In this document: positions 7,003 through 14,840 of the stretch, in pieces
Numbering within the stretch: position 1 is the first letter of the stretch
Layout of the letters: the number at the start of each line of letters is the position of its first letter
Assembly (NCBI GenBank): GCA_018613055.1
Contig: JAGGQZ010000020.1
Coordinates: 124,001 to 188,000, forward strand
Source: Chryseobacterium sp. ISL-80
Lineage (GTDB): Bacteria > Bacillota > Bacilli > Bacillales > Cytobacillaceae
Length of the DNA stretch: 64,000 nt
Reading direction: 5' to 3'
Notes under the pieces: model-generated
The model's input: the letters and a program-made list of their open reading frames with translations, nothing else
What the model was told of the DNA's origin: nothing
Databases searched by the model: none
Translations under genes and position numbers: made by a program

Positions 7003-8349
7003 ATGTATTCTAAAAAGGAAGCAGCAAATCGAGCCGTGGTGGTTGGGAACGGTATGGCGGGCAAGCTGGCTGCCAGAGTGCTATCGGAGTTTTTTGACGA
7101 AGTCATTGTAATAGAAAAGGATAAGAACCAGAAGGATGCCTTTGCCAGGAAGGGCGCTCCGCAGGGGAAACAGGGCCATGTTCTGCTAAAAAGTGGAGAA
7201 GAAATATTAGAAGAGCTTTTCCCTGGACTTCTAAAGGAATTATCTCAAAAAGGTGCAACACTTTCAGATTTTGCCGGAGATCTTACATGGTCCCATCACG
7301 GAAGTCATAAGGTCAGGTTTGAGTCAAAAGTATCCATCAGCCAGCAAAGCCGCCCTTTGCTGGAGTGGAGCATACAAAAAAGACTCGAAACCCTGCCAAA
7401 TATCGTTTTCCGCTACTCATGTAAGGTTCAAAATCTTTTATACCGAAACAATGAGGTTGATAGAGTTGTAATCGAAGAACAAAACGGAAATGTAACTGAG
7501 ATTTCTGCAGATCTTATTATCGACGCGTCTGGTGCAGCAGCACTACATACTAAATGGCTAAAAGATTCTGGCTTTCGCATGCCGGCTAAAACTGAAATCA
7601 AAGTGGATTTATTTTATGCCAGCATGGTCTACCGAAAGCTTTCTTCTAAAACAAGGGATTGGCATAGTCTCCTCTCCTATCCAGCTCCCCCGTTGCTTAA
7701 CCGTGGAGGCACAATTTCACCTTTAGAAGAAAACCATATGCTTGTAACGCTGATTGGCTATGGAGAGAAAAATGTTCCAACTGACAGAGACTCTTTTCTG
7801 CAATATTCAAAGACGCTTGATGAGCCAGATTTTTTTGAAGCGATAAAAGCTGGTCTTCTGCGATCTGAAACTGTTCAAGTCTATCGATTTCCCTCTATGA
7901 GGAGGTTTCATTTCGAAAGACAAAATAACGCACCTTCGGGATTATTGGTTATTGGGGATGCCTTTTGTCGTGTAGACCCTGTTTTCGCACAGGGAATGAG
8001 TCTCGCTGCAATGGAAGCTAAAGCATTGAGAACACTTTTATCAAAAGGGCTGTCAAAAAAAGACCTAACTAAGAAGTTTCATAGAAAGGTTAGCAGGATT
8101 GTCGATATGCCCTGGCTAATTGCCTTAACAGAGGATTTCCGTTTTAGCACTACAAGGGGCTATAAACCTGCTGGTCTTCCTTTCTTACAGTGGTTTGTCA
8201 AAAAGGTCTCACTGGCTTGTTCCCATGATGAAAAAGTTTACGCTCAGTTCATCAGGGTGCTGCACCTAAAATCGCACCCTGTCAGCCTGGCCAAACCAAG
8301 CCTGCTCGCAAGAATATTTCGGCCAACAATAGTGAAACCCCGACGATAA
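7003..8349 (+). CDS. FAD-dependent monooxygenase-like oxidoreductase
   Basis: 448 residues. An N-terminal Rossmann motif VVVGNGMAGKLAARVL (residues about 12-27) with the acidic end of the second strand (VIVIEKD) binds FAD. The second FAD motif, VIGDAFCRVDPVFAQGMSLA, is near residues 320-339. The layout fits the PHBH/squalene epoxidase/halogenase-like superfamily. The N-terminal GAPQGKQGHVLL stretch is seen in a group of putative epoxidases. No partner gene is adjacent. The start ATG follows GGGGGC. Substrate not determinable. Confidence 0.8.
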   Translation: MYSKKEAANRAVVVGNGMAGKLAARVLSEFFDEVIVIEKDKNQKDAFARKGAPQGKQGHVLLKSGEEILEELFPGLLKELSQKGATLSDFAGDLTWSHHGSHKVRFESKVSISQQSRPLLEWSIQKRLETLPNIVFRYSCKVQNLLYRNNEVDRVVIEEQNGNVTEISADLIIDASGAAALHTKWLKDSGFRMPAKTEIKVDLFYASMVYRKLSSKTRDWHSLLSYPAPPLLNRGGTISPLEENHMLVTLIGYGEKNVPTDRDSFLQYSKTLDEPDFFEAIKAGLLRSETVQVYRFPSMRRFHFERQNNAPSGLLVIGDAFCRVDPVFAQGMSLAAMEAKALRTLLSKGLSKKDLTKKFHRKVSRIVDMPWLIALTEDFRFSTTRGYKPAGLPFLQWFVKKVSLACSHDEKVYAQFIRVLHLKSHPVSLAKPSLLARIFRPTIVKPRR

Positions 8350-8366
8350 AGCTGTTCGGGGTTTTG
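8335..8366 (+). terminator. Intrinsic terminator overlapping the stop codon
   Basis: AAACCCCGA pairs with TCGGGGTTT; the TAA of the oxidoreductase gene lies in the loop and a T-rich tail follows. Confidence 0.75.
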
Positions 8367-8448
8367 ATTATTTTAAAGAACTTCCGGTTTTTTAGCATGA
8401 CTTCAAAAAAACCTAATAAAATAAATAAAAACACAGATTTTTAAAAAT

Positions 8449-8482
8449 AGAAGGATTTCCCAATCTAAAAATCCCCTTCTTT
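8449..8482 (+). terminator. Possible second hairpin terminator
   Basis: AGAAGGATTT can pair with AAATCCCCTTCT with one bulged base, followed by TTTG. The tail is weak. Confidence 0.3.
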
Positions 8483-8572
8483 GTTGCGATATGTGTTAGG
8501 CTTTAGATTAAGAAAGATTTTGGGACATCCGACTTTTCTTAGTCACCCCTCTTTAAGGAAGGAGTGCTAGAA

Positions 8573-8905
8573 ATGGAGAAAATAAGTGTATTTATGGATG
8601 ACTATCGCCGAGCACCTGACGGTTATATTTTGGCCGAAACGATTGATGAATGTCTGTACCTTCTCAATAATTACGATATTGACCATCTTTCCCTGGACCA
8701 TGACCTAACCAGTCATGTAAGGAATGGGTTAATGCTTGTGAAAATAATGATTAGTAAACAACTTTTTGCGAATAGAATAACCATCCATTCCGCTAACTAT
8801 TCAGGCGGAAAGGCTATGTACAACAGTTTTAAACAAGCTCAGGAAGACAGCTTGATGCCCAACACCATTAATATTTATTTACGTCCCATGCCCCTCCACT
8901 ACTAA
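8573..8905 (+). CDS. Cyclic-phosphate-processing receiver-like (cpRec) domain protein
   Basis: 110 residues. The pattern VFMDDYRRAPDGY near the N-terminus, LSLDHDL in the middle and ITIHSANYSGG near residues 72-82 matches the cpRec family, receiver-like domains predicted to act on cyclic phosphates. The protein is a stand-alone domain with no partner gene next to it. The ATG at 8573 has AAGGAAGGAG upstream; the in-frame GTG at 8564 overlaps that site. The biochemical role is a family-level prediction only. Confidence 0.7.
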   Translation: MEKISVFMDDYRRAPDGYILAETIDECLYLLNNYDIDHLSLDHDLTSHVRNGLMLVKIMISKQLFANRITIHSANYSGGKAMYNSFKQAQEDSLMPNTINIYLRPMPLHY

Positions 8906-9354
8906 TGCCTATCACATGACTCTACAATTCCTTTCCCTAAGTGCAGATGACTTAACAACCCAAGCCTACAACTAATCAGCCACTTTTGTTATAATGCAGG
9001 CTCTTTTTCATTGATTGTTGATTCTTTTATCCGAATTCATACAGATTTCTAGGTTTCGGTGTAAAAGCAATACATTATACAAAAGAGCCTTTTTGTATAA
9101 GCGTGATTTTTTGTCCCTTAAAATCATCAGGTTCTTTATTTTTGAACGTTACTATATTGGTTGAACTTACTATTCATAATCAATAAAATATTAAAAGAGC
9201 AATGGAATCACATTGCTCTTTCTAGCGTTATCAAACTTTTGGTATATCCGCTCTGGGGCATCTGCCTTACTTAGTGATGATTACAGGAATTGAATTCAAT
9301 TTAAGTCAAAAAGCCATTTGGTTAAAGCCTAATGCCCTTCTTGAATGGCATTCT
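8906..9354. other. Intergenic region with inverted repeats
   Basis: No convincing intact gene. It contains a perfect 10-bp inverted repeat at 9075-9100 (TTATACAAAA/TTTTGTATAA, 6-base loop), a terminator-like hairpin at 9194-9221, and a possible gene remnant from 9226. Confidence 0.6.
9194..9221. terminator. Hairpin, probable terminator
   Basis: AAAGAGCAATG and CATTGCTCTTT are perfectly complementary over 11 bases with a 6-base loop. The T tail is short on either strand. Confidence 0.5.
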
Positions 9355-9372
9355 TTAGAGTGTATCGAATGA
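9226..9372 (+). pseudogene. Possible 3' remnant of a larger gene
   Basis: A 48-codon open stretch lies between a TAG at 9223 and a TGA at 9370. It has no start codon with a ribosome binding site. The translation contains LPYLVMITGIEFNLSQ and KAIWLKPN, which read like the C-terminus of a real protein and loosely recall the tails of amylo-alpha-1,6-glucosidase-type enzymes. Resemblance is by eye only. It overlaps the end of the convergent YbaN-like gene by 18 bp. Confidence 0.2.
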
Positions 9373-9723
9373 AAGAATATAGGCACTTACCGTTACAGCT
9401 ATGATAATCAGAACAGCTGCAAGCCAAAAATGGAAATCGACTATTAATAGTGTTGCAGTTATTGATATCCACATAAGACTGATGCTTAAAATCTTATTCT
9501 TCAGCGTGATTCCGTTTTTCTCACGGAAATCCCTTATATAACCGCCCAGCCATTTATTTCGGATCAATTTTTGGTACAGTTCATCTGACGCTTTGACATA
9601 ACAAGCTGCACCTAACAAGATTAGCGGAGTGGTAGGCAAAAGAGGAACCACGATCCCAATCACTCCCAAAATGATTGAGAGCGACCCAATGATGATCAAT
9701 ATACCTTTTACTGCGATGTTCAT
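9355..9723 (-). CDS. YbaN/DUF454 family inner membrane protein
   Basis: 122 residues with an N-terminal hydrophobic hairpin (IIIGSLSIILGVIGIVVPLLP), the DUF454 hallmark PLLPTTPLILL, a cytoplasmic segment with NKWLGGYIRDFREKNGI, and a second pair of membrane helices. The family is widespread and of unknown function. AAGGAGG precedes the ATG. It lies 25 bp downstream of the gene starting at 10144, and the two are probably cotranscribed. Confidence 0.85.
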   Translation of the reverse strand: MNIAVKGILIIIGSLSIILGVIGIVVPLLPTTPLILLGAACYVKASDELYQKLIRNKWLGGYIRDFREKNGITLKNKILSISLMWISITATLLIVDFHFWLAAVLIIIAVTVSAYILSFDTL

Positions 9724-9748
9724 CGTTTATCCTCCTTGCGGTACTTCT

Positions 9749-10144
9749 CTAATGAAACTGGCTGACAGGGATGCCTGCCTCTATGTAACTCCTGATTAAC
9801 TTCCAGCCGAAGTCATAGGTGAATGTTTGAAAGAAAAGATTACAAGTCTTCATCCTTTTTCCGTCAATAACCAATTTCGCAATGATTACAGCCATGATTT
9901 CATGCTCTCTCAGCTGGATTCTCTTTATCTCTGTTAAATCCCATTCTGCACTGTTGCTTTTGACAAAATTGAAACCATGCTCCCATCCTTGGATGGATTC
10001 ATCAAATCCAAAATCATGAATTTTCCCCTCTGTTACTTCTCGTGCCTGGTACTCCCCTGAAATCATCGATTTAAATTGAGTTAAAGAAGAATTCTTCCAT
10101 TGTTTCAGATATTCTTCAAAAAAGCGATTAAATGACTCTTCCAT
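9749..10144 (-). CDS. Hypothetical SnoaL/NTF2-like protein
   Basis: 131 residues with an N-terminal helix (ESFNRFFEEYLKQWKN) followed by alternating strands and a final WKLIRSYIEAGIP, a pattern seen in NTF2-like cone-shaped folds. No catalytic motif is evident and no function can be assigned. The start ATG has GGGGGTT upstream. It is the first of two genes in a probable operon with the YbaN-like gene. Confidence 0.6.
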   Translation of the reverse strand: MEESFNRFFEEYLKQWKNSSLTQFKSMISGEYQAREVTEGKIHDFGFDESIQGWEHGFNFVKSNSAEWDLTEIKRIQLREHEIMAVIIAKLVIDGKRMKTCNLFFQTFTYDFGWKLIRSYIEAGIPVSQFH

Positions 10145-10211
10145 TTTCCAACCCCCTAAAACCGCATTGACAAAATTATCCTATATCATCATGTTGAATT
10201 CAATAACAAAA

Positions 10212-10240
10212 TATAAAAAGCTGCTCCATAGGAACAGCTT
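10212..10240 (-). terminator. Intrinsic terminator
   Basis: On the minus strand AAGCTGTTCC pairs with GGAGCAGCTT and is followed by TTTTAT, three bases after the stop of the 80-residue gene. Confidence 0.75.
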
Positions 10241-10242
10241 GA

Positions 10243-10485
10243 TTATTTAAGAGTAATAGAATGTCTGGTGTAAAAATGGCTGTATCGATAGAAGAATTCC
10301 ACTAGCGCCACTTGTCCCTGGACTGTAAAGGAATAAATGGTTCTCGTCGGCTCTTCCTTTTTTTCAAAATCAATGCCCTGCTCGGCAGCAAATTCTTCTA
10401 AATAAGATTCCAGCTCTTTTTTCTTGATTGTATTCGGTGTGTCCGAAAGAGTGTCTTCTTTTCTGAAATAAAGTTCTCGATACAT
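10243..10485 (-). CDS. Small conserved-looking hypothetical protein
   Basis: 80 residues, charged (KEDTLSDTPNTIKKKELESYLEEFAAEQ) with a C-terminal beta-like half (RTIYSFTVQGQVALVEFFYR). No family is recognised. The ribosome binding site is weak (AGAGATT). A clear terminator just behind the stop codon supports it being a real gene. Confidence 0.5.
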   Translation of the reverse strand: MYRELYFRKEDTLSDTPNTIKKKELESYLEEFAAEQGIDFEKKEEPTRTIYSFTVQGQVALVEFFYRYSHFYTRHSITLK

Positions 10486-10565
10486 GAAATTAAATCTCTA
10501 TTGCTGATATTCATTATGTTTTAAAATCATCCCTTTTCAGCAGTTATTTTATCCAATATATGACA

Positions 10566-10613
10566 ATAAAAAAAGCCAGAAAAGGAGTAATCACATTAAT
10601 CCTTTTCTGACTT
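10566..10613 (-). terminator. Intrinsic terminator
   Basis: On the minus strand TCAGAAAAGGA pairs with TCCTTTTCTGG, followed by a T7 run. It lies about 155 bases beyond the end of the DUF2294 gene and probably ends that transcript. Confidence 0.75.
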
Positions 10614-10767
10614 ATGTTCTGGTTCTATGCCCATTCATTACAATCAGAAGACCCTCTATTTGATTCTTTTTTAAAATAGAACAAAATGTTTTTAAGTAAG
10701 ATTAAGAGTTTTAATCTTTACCCTAATAAGTATAGTACCATCATATCTGTCTTAATACAAGGTTTAA

Positions 10768-11450
10768 TTAAGGCTTCAAAATGAATAAAGTATAGCTTTT
10801 ATCCTGTTCGAAATTCCAGTCCACAAAATAATCGGTGATCCTTGCGTTGAGATATTTTTCATAGGCATTCCGATGATCATTGATGACCTTCTTCTCAAGA
10901 TTTCGCTTAGCGATTTTCAAGGTTTCCGAAAAGCCTAGTTGAATGAATTCCTTTTCCAGACTGATGAGGATACCGTGCCGGACTATGATCAAGGTCCGTT
11001 CATTTAACAACTTGCAATGTGTTTCTTCTGGCGCCTTTTGTATTTCCATGCTGAGTTCGACAGTCTCGCTTTCGATTAAGTCTTTATTATCAAAGCATCC
11101 GAAGTGATAAGGGCGGTCATTTTTAAAAATAAACAGAAACATTCCTGATTTCGCTTCAAGGTTCCAGTCATAATAAAACTCTTTTATCTCGTCTTTTGTA
11201 TTCATCTCGATGTATGTTTTATTTGTTCTTCGAGTGTTTCCATCATTAAGTCTCTTGTTTTTTGTACATAGACACTCTGTTGATTTGAAATAAGTGTGTT
11301 TTCCATTGGGGATAAAAAATTTGTGATATAAATTGAAACAAACGGGCTTGAAATCGTGCAAAAAACATTGCCAGGACCCCGCCCAAAGTTTTCTCTTAAC
11401 AAACGTCCAATATATCCACTGATTTCTTTTTCTAATTCTGCAAAATCCAT
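10768..11450 (-). pseudogene. Frameshifted two-domain DUF2294 protein
   Basis: The first frame (from ATG 11450) encodes a DUF2294 domain: LEKEISGYIGRLLRENFGRGP, then LSPMENTL and an R-LMMETLEEQI helix, and stops at 11202. The downstream frame continues with YIEMNTKDEIKEFYYDWN, the end of that domain, and a second DUF2294-like copy to 10768. The break falls at a run of four A (minus strand, 11217-11220); one extra A would restore a single protein of about 227 residues. It may be a sequencing error, a recent mutation or a phase-variable tract. Function of DUF2294 is not established. Confidence 0.7.
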
Positions 11451-11637
11451 AATCTACCTCACAATGCAATTTACTCCTATTTGTTTTTTCCCTTTAAAAG
11501 GATCAATAAAACCATTTATGAATCGTATTTAAATTTAGGATTAATCTCTTGAATTATGTGTCATTTAATTATGGTTCATCGTAATATTTATGATTTGTAA
11601 TGGGAATAGTATTTCTTGAATGGAAGGGGGCGGAATC

Positions 11638-12645
11638 TTGGAAAGCAATCATAATACAACTAAAATGACAGCAGCAGAATTATCTTTCCTATGGGCCACT
11701 TACATAAACGACAGCATGTCAATATGTGTCCTGCATTATTTTTTGCAGAACATTGAAGATCCTGAAATCAAAGTACTTGTGGAGCATGCACTTGAACTTT
11801 CGCAACAGCATGTAGCTAAAATCAAAGAGATGTTCATCAATGAAAACATTTCTGTTCCACAGGGGTTTACAGAACAGGATGTCAATCTAAAAGCCGAAAG
11901 ACTGTTCTCTGATATCTTTTATCTAAAATACATAAAAAATATGGCCGGCGGTGGCCTTGGCGGATATAGCAGGATGCTTCCAAACATTTATCGTGAAGAT
12001 GTTAAAACTTTTTATTCTAAAGCACTGACCTCCTCTTTGGAACTTGAGAGAAAGGCCACCGTGCTTGCCCTTGAAAAAGGCGTGGCAACACGGCCGTCAT
12101 ATATTCCTTACCCACAGAAGGTGGAATTTGTCCATAAACAATCCTTCTTTCTTGAAGGCCTCGGACGAAGAGGGTCACTGTCTGGAACAGAAATTTCCCA
12201 CCTTCACTTCAATATTGAAACGAACCAATTAGGCGCAAGTATATCAACTGGATTCAGCCAGGCTGCGAAGACGAAAAAAGTTAAGAACTATTTCCTAAGG
12301 GGAAAAGAAATTGCTATAAAGCACCAGAAGGTATTCAAGGATTATTTAGAAAAAAACTCGCTCCCTGTCCCGCCTGGATTTGAACAAGAGGTCACATCGT
12401 CAATTGAATCTCCATTTTCAGAAAAGCTGATGATGTTCCATTTCAGCCTCATGATTTATGCCGGCATCGGAAACTATGGAATCGCCATATCGGAGAGCCA
12501 AAGGAGTGACCTTGTCGTGGATTATTCCCGCTTGAATGCAGAGGTACTCAAATATTCAGAAGATGGAATTAATATCATGATTGCGAACGAATGGCTTGAG
12601 CAGCCACCCTTATCAGTCGACCGTAAGGATCTTACTAAAAGTTAA
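11638..12645 (+). CDS. DUF3231 family protein
   Basis: About 335 residues made of two similar halves, each a ferritin-like all-helical bundle (first: TAAELSFLWATYINDSM..CVLHYFLQ; second: LSGTEISHLHFNIETNQLGASI..). This duplicated layout is typical of DUF3231 proteins of Bacillaceae, which are common in sporeformers and of unclear function. I prefer the TTG at 11638, with GGAAGGGGG seven bases upstream; the ATG at 11620 contains that same site and has nothing suitable before it. It is a single gene with its own terminator. Confidence 0.8.
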   Translation: MESNHNTTKMTAAELSFLWATYINDSMSICVLHYFLQNIEDPEIKVLVEHALELSQQHVAKIKEMFINENISVPQGFTEQDVNLKAERLFSDIFYLKYIKNMAGGGLGGYSRMLPNIYREDVKTFYSKALTSSLELERKATVLALEKGVATRPSYIPYPQKVEFVHKQSFFLEGLGRRGSLSGTEISHLHFNIETNQLGASISTGFSQAAKTKKVKNYFLRGKEIAIKHQKVFKDYLEKNSLPVPPGFEQEVTSSIESPFSEKLMMFHFSLMIYAGIGNYGIAISESQRSDLVVDYSRLNAEVLKYSEDGINIMIANEWLEQPPLSVDRKDLTKS

Positions 12646-12654
12646 TTTTTTTAA

Positions 12655-12680
12655 AAACACCCTCTTGGGTGTTTTTTCTT
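12655..12680 (+). terminator. Intrinsic terminator
   Basis: AAACACCC pairs with GGGTGTTT around TCTT, followed by a T-rich tail. Confidence 0.85.
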
Positions 12681-12858
12681 TTAGGTGGGCTTAAATGTTA
12701 ATATAGCGGCTTTTCTTTGCGGCGAAAGCTTTTTTAAGTCTTCTCCGCCGCGCCTCCTTCATTACCCTGATGTCCCATCATTTCAACAAAATAGTCTTGA
12801 TTTCCCGCCTCTGTCAATGGATAGGGCTATCTATAGATTTTTAAACGCACCACAAATG

Positions 12859-13182
12859 TTATTCACCAAACTCCCAATCTATATCCCATATATAAACCAT
12901 AAGGGAAATCACTCGATCGGACTTGAATTCAACGCCTTCTGAAATTAGCAAAGTTTTCTGGGTTTGAAACATCTCCTCATCCCGGAAACCAATTTCCCCT
13001 TTGGAATTAATAACTCTATGCCATGGCAGATCATATTTCTCTGACATGGAATGCAGGATCCGGACAACCTGCCTTGCTGCTCGTGGACTTCCAGCAGCTT
13101 TTGCTATTTGGCCATATGTCATTACTTTACCATATGGGATATTTTTAATGATTTCAATTACATTTTTCGTAAACTGCGTCAT
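12859..13182 (-). CDS. Alkyltransferase-like protein (ATL, MGMT family)
   Basis: 107 residues of the DNA-binding C-terminal domain of O6-alkylguanine-DNA alkyltransferases: YGKVMTYGQIAKAAGSPRAARQV with the arginine finger region, then PWHRVI. The alkyl-acceptor cysteine of PCHRV is replaced by tryptophan (Trp54). ATL proteins of this type bind alkylated guanine without repairing it and pass the lesion to nucleotide excision repair. AAGGATG precedes the start. Confidence 0.88.
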   Translation of the reverse strand: MTQFTKNVIEIIKNIPYGKVMTYGQIAKAAGSPRAARQVVRILHSMSEKYDLPWHRVINSKGEIGFRDEEMFQTQKTLLISEGVEFKSDRVISLMVYIWDIDWEFGE

Positions 13183-13214
13183 TGTACCACATCCTTCTCA
13201 CAACAATATATCAT

Positions 13215-13244
13215 GAAACCCCTGGCTCTAGAGCCAGGGGTTTC
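13215..13244. terminator. Strong palindromic hairpin, probable terminator
   Basis: GAAACCCCTGGCTC pairs perfectly with GAGCCAGGGGTTTC (14 bp, 2-base loop), three bases after the stop of the CBO0543 gene. The tail is only short in T on either strand. Confidence 0.7.
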
Positions 13245-13246
13245 AA

Positions 13247-13852
13247 TTATATGGAATAAGATTTAAATTTTTTAATGATTGCCCAGCACATCAATCCCAA
13301 CGACCAGTAAATCGGGAAGGAATAAATGTGTTTCCACGTAAATTCTTTGTAAATCCCTAGATGGACCATGAAAGGTTCTGCCATAAAAGCCAGGAAAAGA
13401 GATAATAGTCCTGTTGCGATGAAAAACTTCTTAAACGAACTGCTGAACCGTTGATATACGAGCATGAAAGGGATGATAACAACTCCAACATCATAGGGAT
13501 ACAACTGCGGATTTAAATACGGAGTCAGCCTTACTGGATATGTCCACACCATGGCATTGCTTCCTATTGAATCCAGGAAGATGGCTGTGACTCCATAAAA
13601 CAGACCAAATGAAGTATTTTCGATCAGTCTTGTTTTATCGACCTTAATCCACCAGATAATAGCCGGCACAATGGAAAGAACAACAAGAAACCACCATTCA
13701 TATGTCAAAAAATTATTCTCGTGCCAATATGCCCTTAATATCTTATGATATTTTGCTTCGGCATCCAATAATTGCTGCAGCGAGATGGTGCCTAAAACAA
13801 TAAGATATCTATTCAAAGGTTCTCCTGCTGCATTAATAATGGAAGAAAGCAT
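13247..13852 (-). CDS. CBO0543-family membrane protein
   Basis: 201 residues with about five membrane helices; the pattern YWHENNFLTYEWWFLV, then SIGSNAMVWTYPVRLTPYLNP and a YDVGVVIIPFMLVYQ helix matches the CBO0543 family of small Firmicute membrane proteins with no known function. AAAGGG is 8-9 bases before the ATG. Its start codon lies inside a long inverted repeat (13849-13890). Confidence 0.75.
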   Translation of the reverse strand: MLSSIINAAGEPLNRYLIVLGTISLQQLLDAEAKYHKILRAYWHENNFLTYEWWFLVVLSIVPAIIWWIKVDKTRLIENTSFGLFYGVTAIFLDSIGSNAMVWTYPVRLTPYLNPQLYPYDVGVVIIPFMLVYQRFSSSFKKFFIATGLLSLFLAFMAEPFMVHLGIYKEFTWKHIYSFPIYWSLGLMCWAIIKKFKSYSI

Positions 13853-13890
13853 AAAATCACACCCTTTGTAGATAGAGTGTGATTTTATGC
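13849..13890. repeat. 14-bp perfect inverted repeat across a start codon
   Basis: GCATAAAATCACAC at 13849-13862 is the exact complement of GTGTGATTTTATGC at 13877-13890, with a 14-base loop. The ATG of the CBO0543 gene is inside one arm and its AAAGG site is in the loop. Confidence 0.85.
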
Positions 13891-13911
13891 TGCTTTATAT
13901 GTAGTAAGCAG

Positions 13912-14193
13912 TTAACTTTGATGTTTTATTTCTTTATAAACCTTGATCAGCCGGTCCGGCTTGGCATTGGTATAAAAGGAATACACTCCTCTTGTGGTAT
14001 GGAGATAAAGGAATCCTTTCATTCCTGACATATTTTTAAAAGTAATATCAAGGATATCATGAAGATAAAAAATATCAGAAGCTGTTGTTATTCGATCATG
14101 ATACATTGTGATGAACTGTTCATTTTCTTCATAAATTTGCTCATTATCCTCTATTCTTCGACTCACTTTCAAATAACCATGTGAACAAAGCAT
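13912..14193 (-). CDS. Small hypothetical protein (PH-like?)
   Basis: 93 residues with a strongly alternating beta-type sequence: EQFITMYHDRITTASDIFYLHDILDITFK, then GFLYLHTTRGVYSFYT, ending in a helix. The pattern resembles small bacterial PH-like domains but I cannot name a family. AAAGGAGG precedes the ATG. It is divergent from the HExxH gene at 14314. Confidence 0.6.
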   Translation of the reverse strand: MLCSHGYLKVSRRIEDNEQIYEENEQFITMYHDRITTASDIFYLHDILDITFKNMSGMKGFLYLHTTRGVYSFYTNAKPDRLIKVYKEIKHQS

Positions 14194-14313
14194 AAACAGC
14201 TTCCTCCTTTCACGTTTCCTTTTTCCCTGCCCTTTTTATTTTACGCATGTTGATTAGGATCGACTAATATATTTAACAATATTAACAGGCTTTATAGAAA
14301 AGGGAGGATTTTT

Positions 14314-14775
14314 TTGAAGTGCATTGGCGAATTTTTGGAACATGAGAAGTACAATGCCTATGGAAGAATCGCAATCATTGAAAATAAGGAGGCCATCTTG
14401 AAGGTATTTGGTTTTAAAAATCGAAAGTGGCTTGATTTATGGGATATTGACCCCCGGGTACTGACTCTCTTTTATCGATCCTATGAAGATGAGTGTGATT
14501 GGTTCATCGTTGTATACGACTATCCCTCTTTCTGTATGGACAATGACATAAAAGAAGCGATCATCTGGCATGAAATAGGGCATATTGAACATCCGGTCCC
14601 CGAACAGCAGGTCAGCATTGATAGTGAAATTCATTGCGATCACCTTGCAATCAAAAACGGCCACAAAGAAGGCATCCGTAAGATCCTTAATCTTACACTG
14701 AAGATGGCTAAGACTCTTAATCATGAAATTTTAACGCAAATGACTCTGGAAAGGCAAATGAAACTCCCAGGTTGA
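14314..14775 (+). CDS. Hypothetical HExxH zincin-like protein
   Basis: 153 residues. HEIGHIEHP near residues 90-98 is an HExxH zinc-protease signature, preceded by the helix DIKEAIIW and followed by SEIHCDHLAIKNGH, where the acidic or histidine third ligand of such enzymes could lie. No signal peptide is visible, so it should be cytoplasmic. The start is a TTG with GGGAGG upstream. Peptidase activity is inferred only from the motif. Confidence 0.6.
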   Translation: MKCIGEFLEHEKYNAYGRIAIIENKEAILKVFGFKNRKWLDLWDIDPRVLTLFYRSYEDECDWFIVVYDYPSFCMDNDIKEAIIWHEIGHIEHPVPEQQVSIDSEIHCDHLAIKNGHKEGIRKILNLTLKMAKTLNHEILTQMTLERQMKLPG

Positions 14776-14813
14776 AACTTCAATAAACCATTCATTTGTC
14801 TTTATAACTGAAG

Positions 14814-14835
14814 AGACCCGCCAATCGGCGGGTCT
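14814..14835. terminator. Bidirectional intrinsic terminator
   Basis: AGACCCGCC pairs with GGCGGGTCT around AATC, between the convergent HExxH and ppc genes. Confidence 0.8.
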
Positions 14836-14840
14836 TCCTG

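Noticed and set aside
11202-11450. Complete 82-residue protein
   Set aside because: It ends in the middle of a DUF2294 domain whose remainder continues in the next frame, so it is one half of a frameshifted gene.
12685-12942. 85-residue plus-strand frame
   Set aside because: Partly antisense to the well-supported ATL gene, GTG start without a clear ribosome site.
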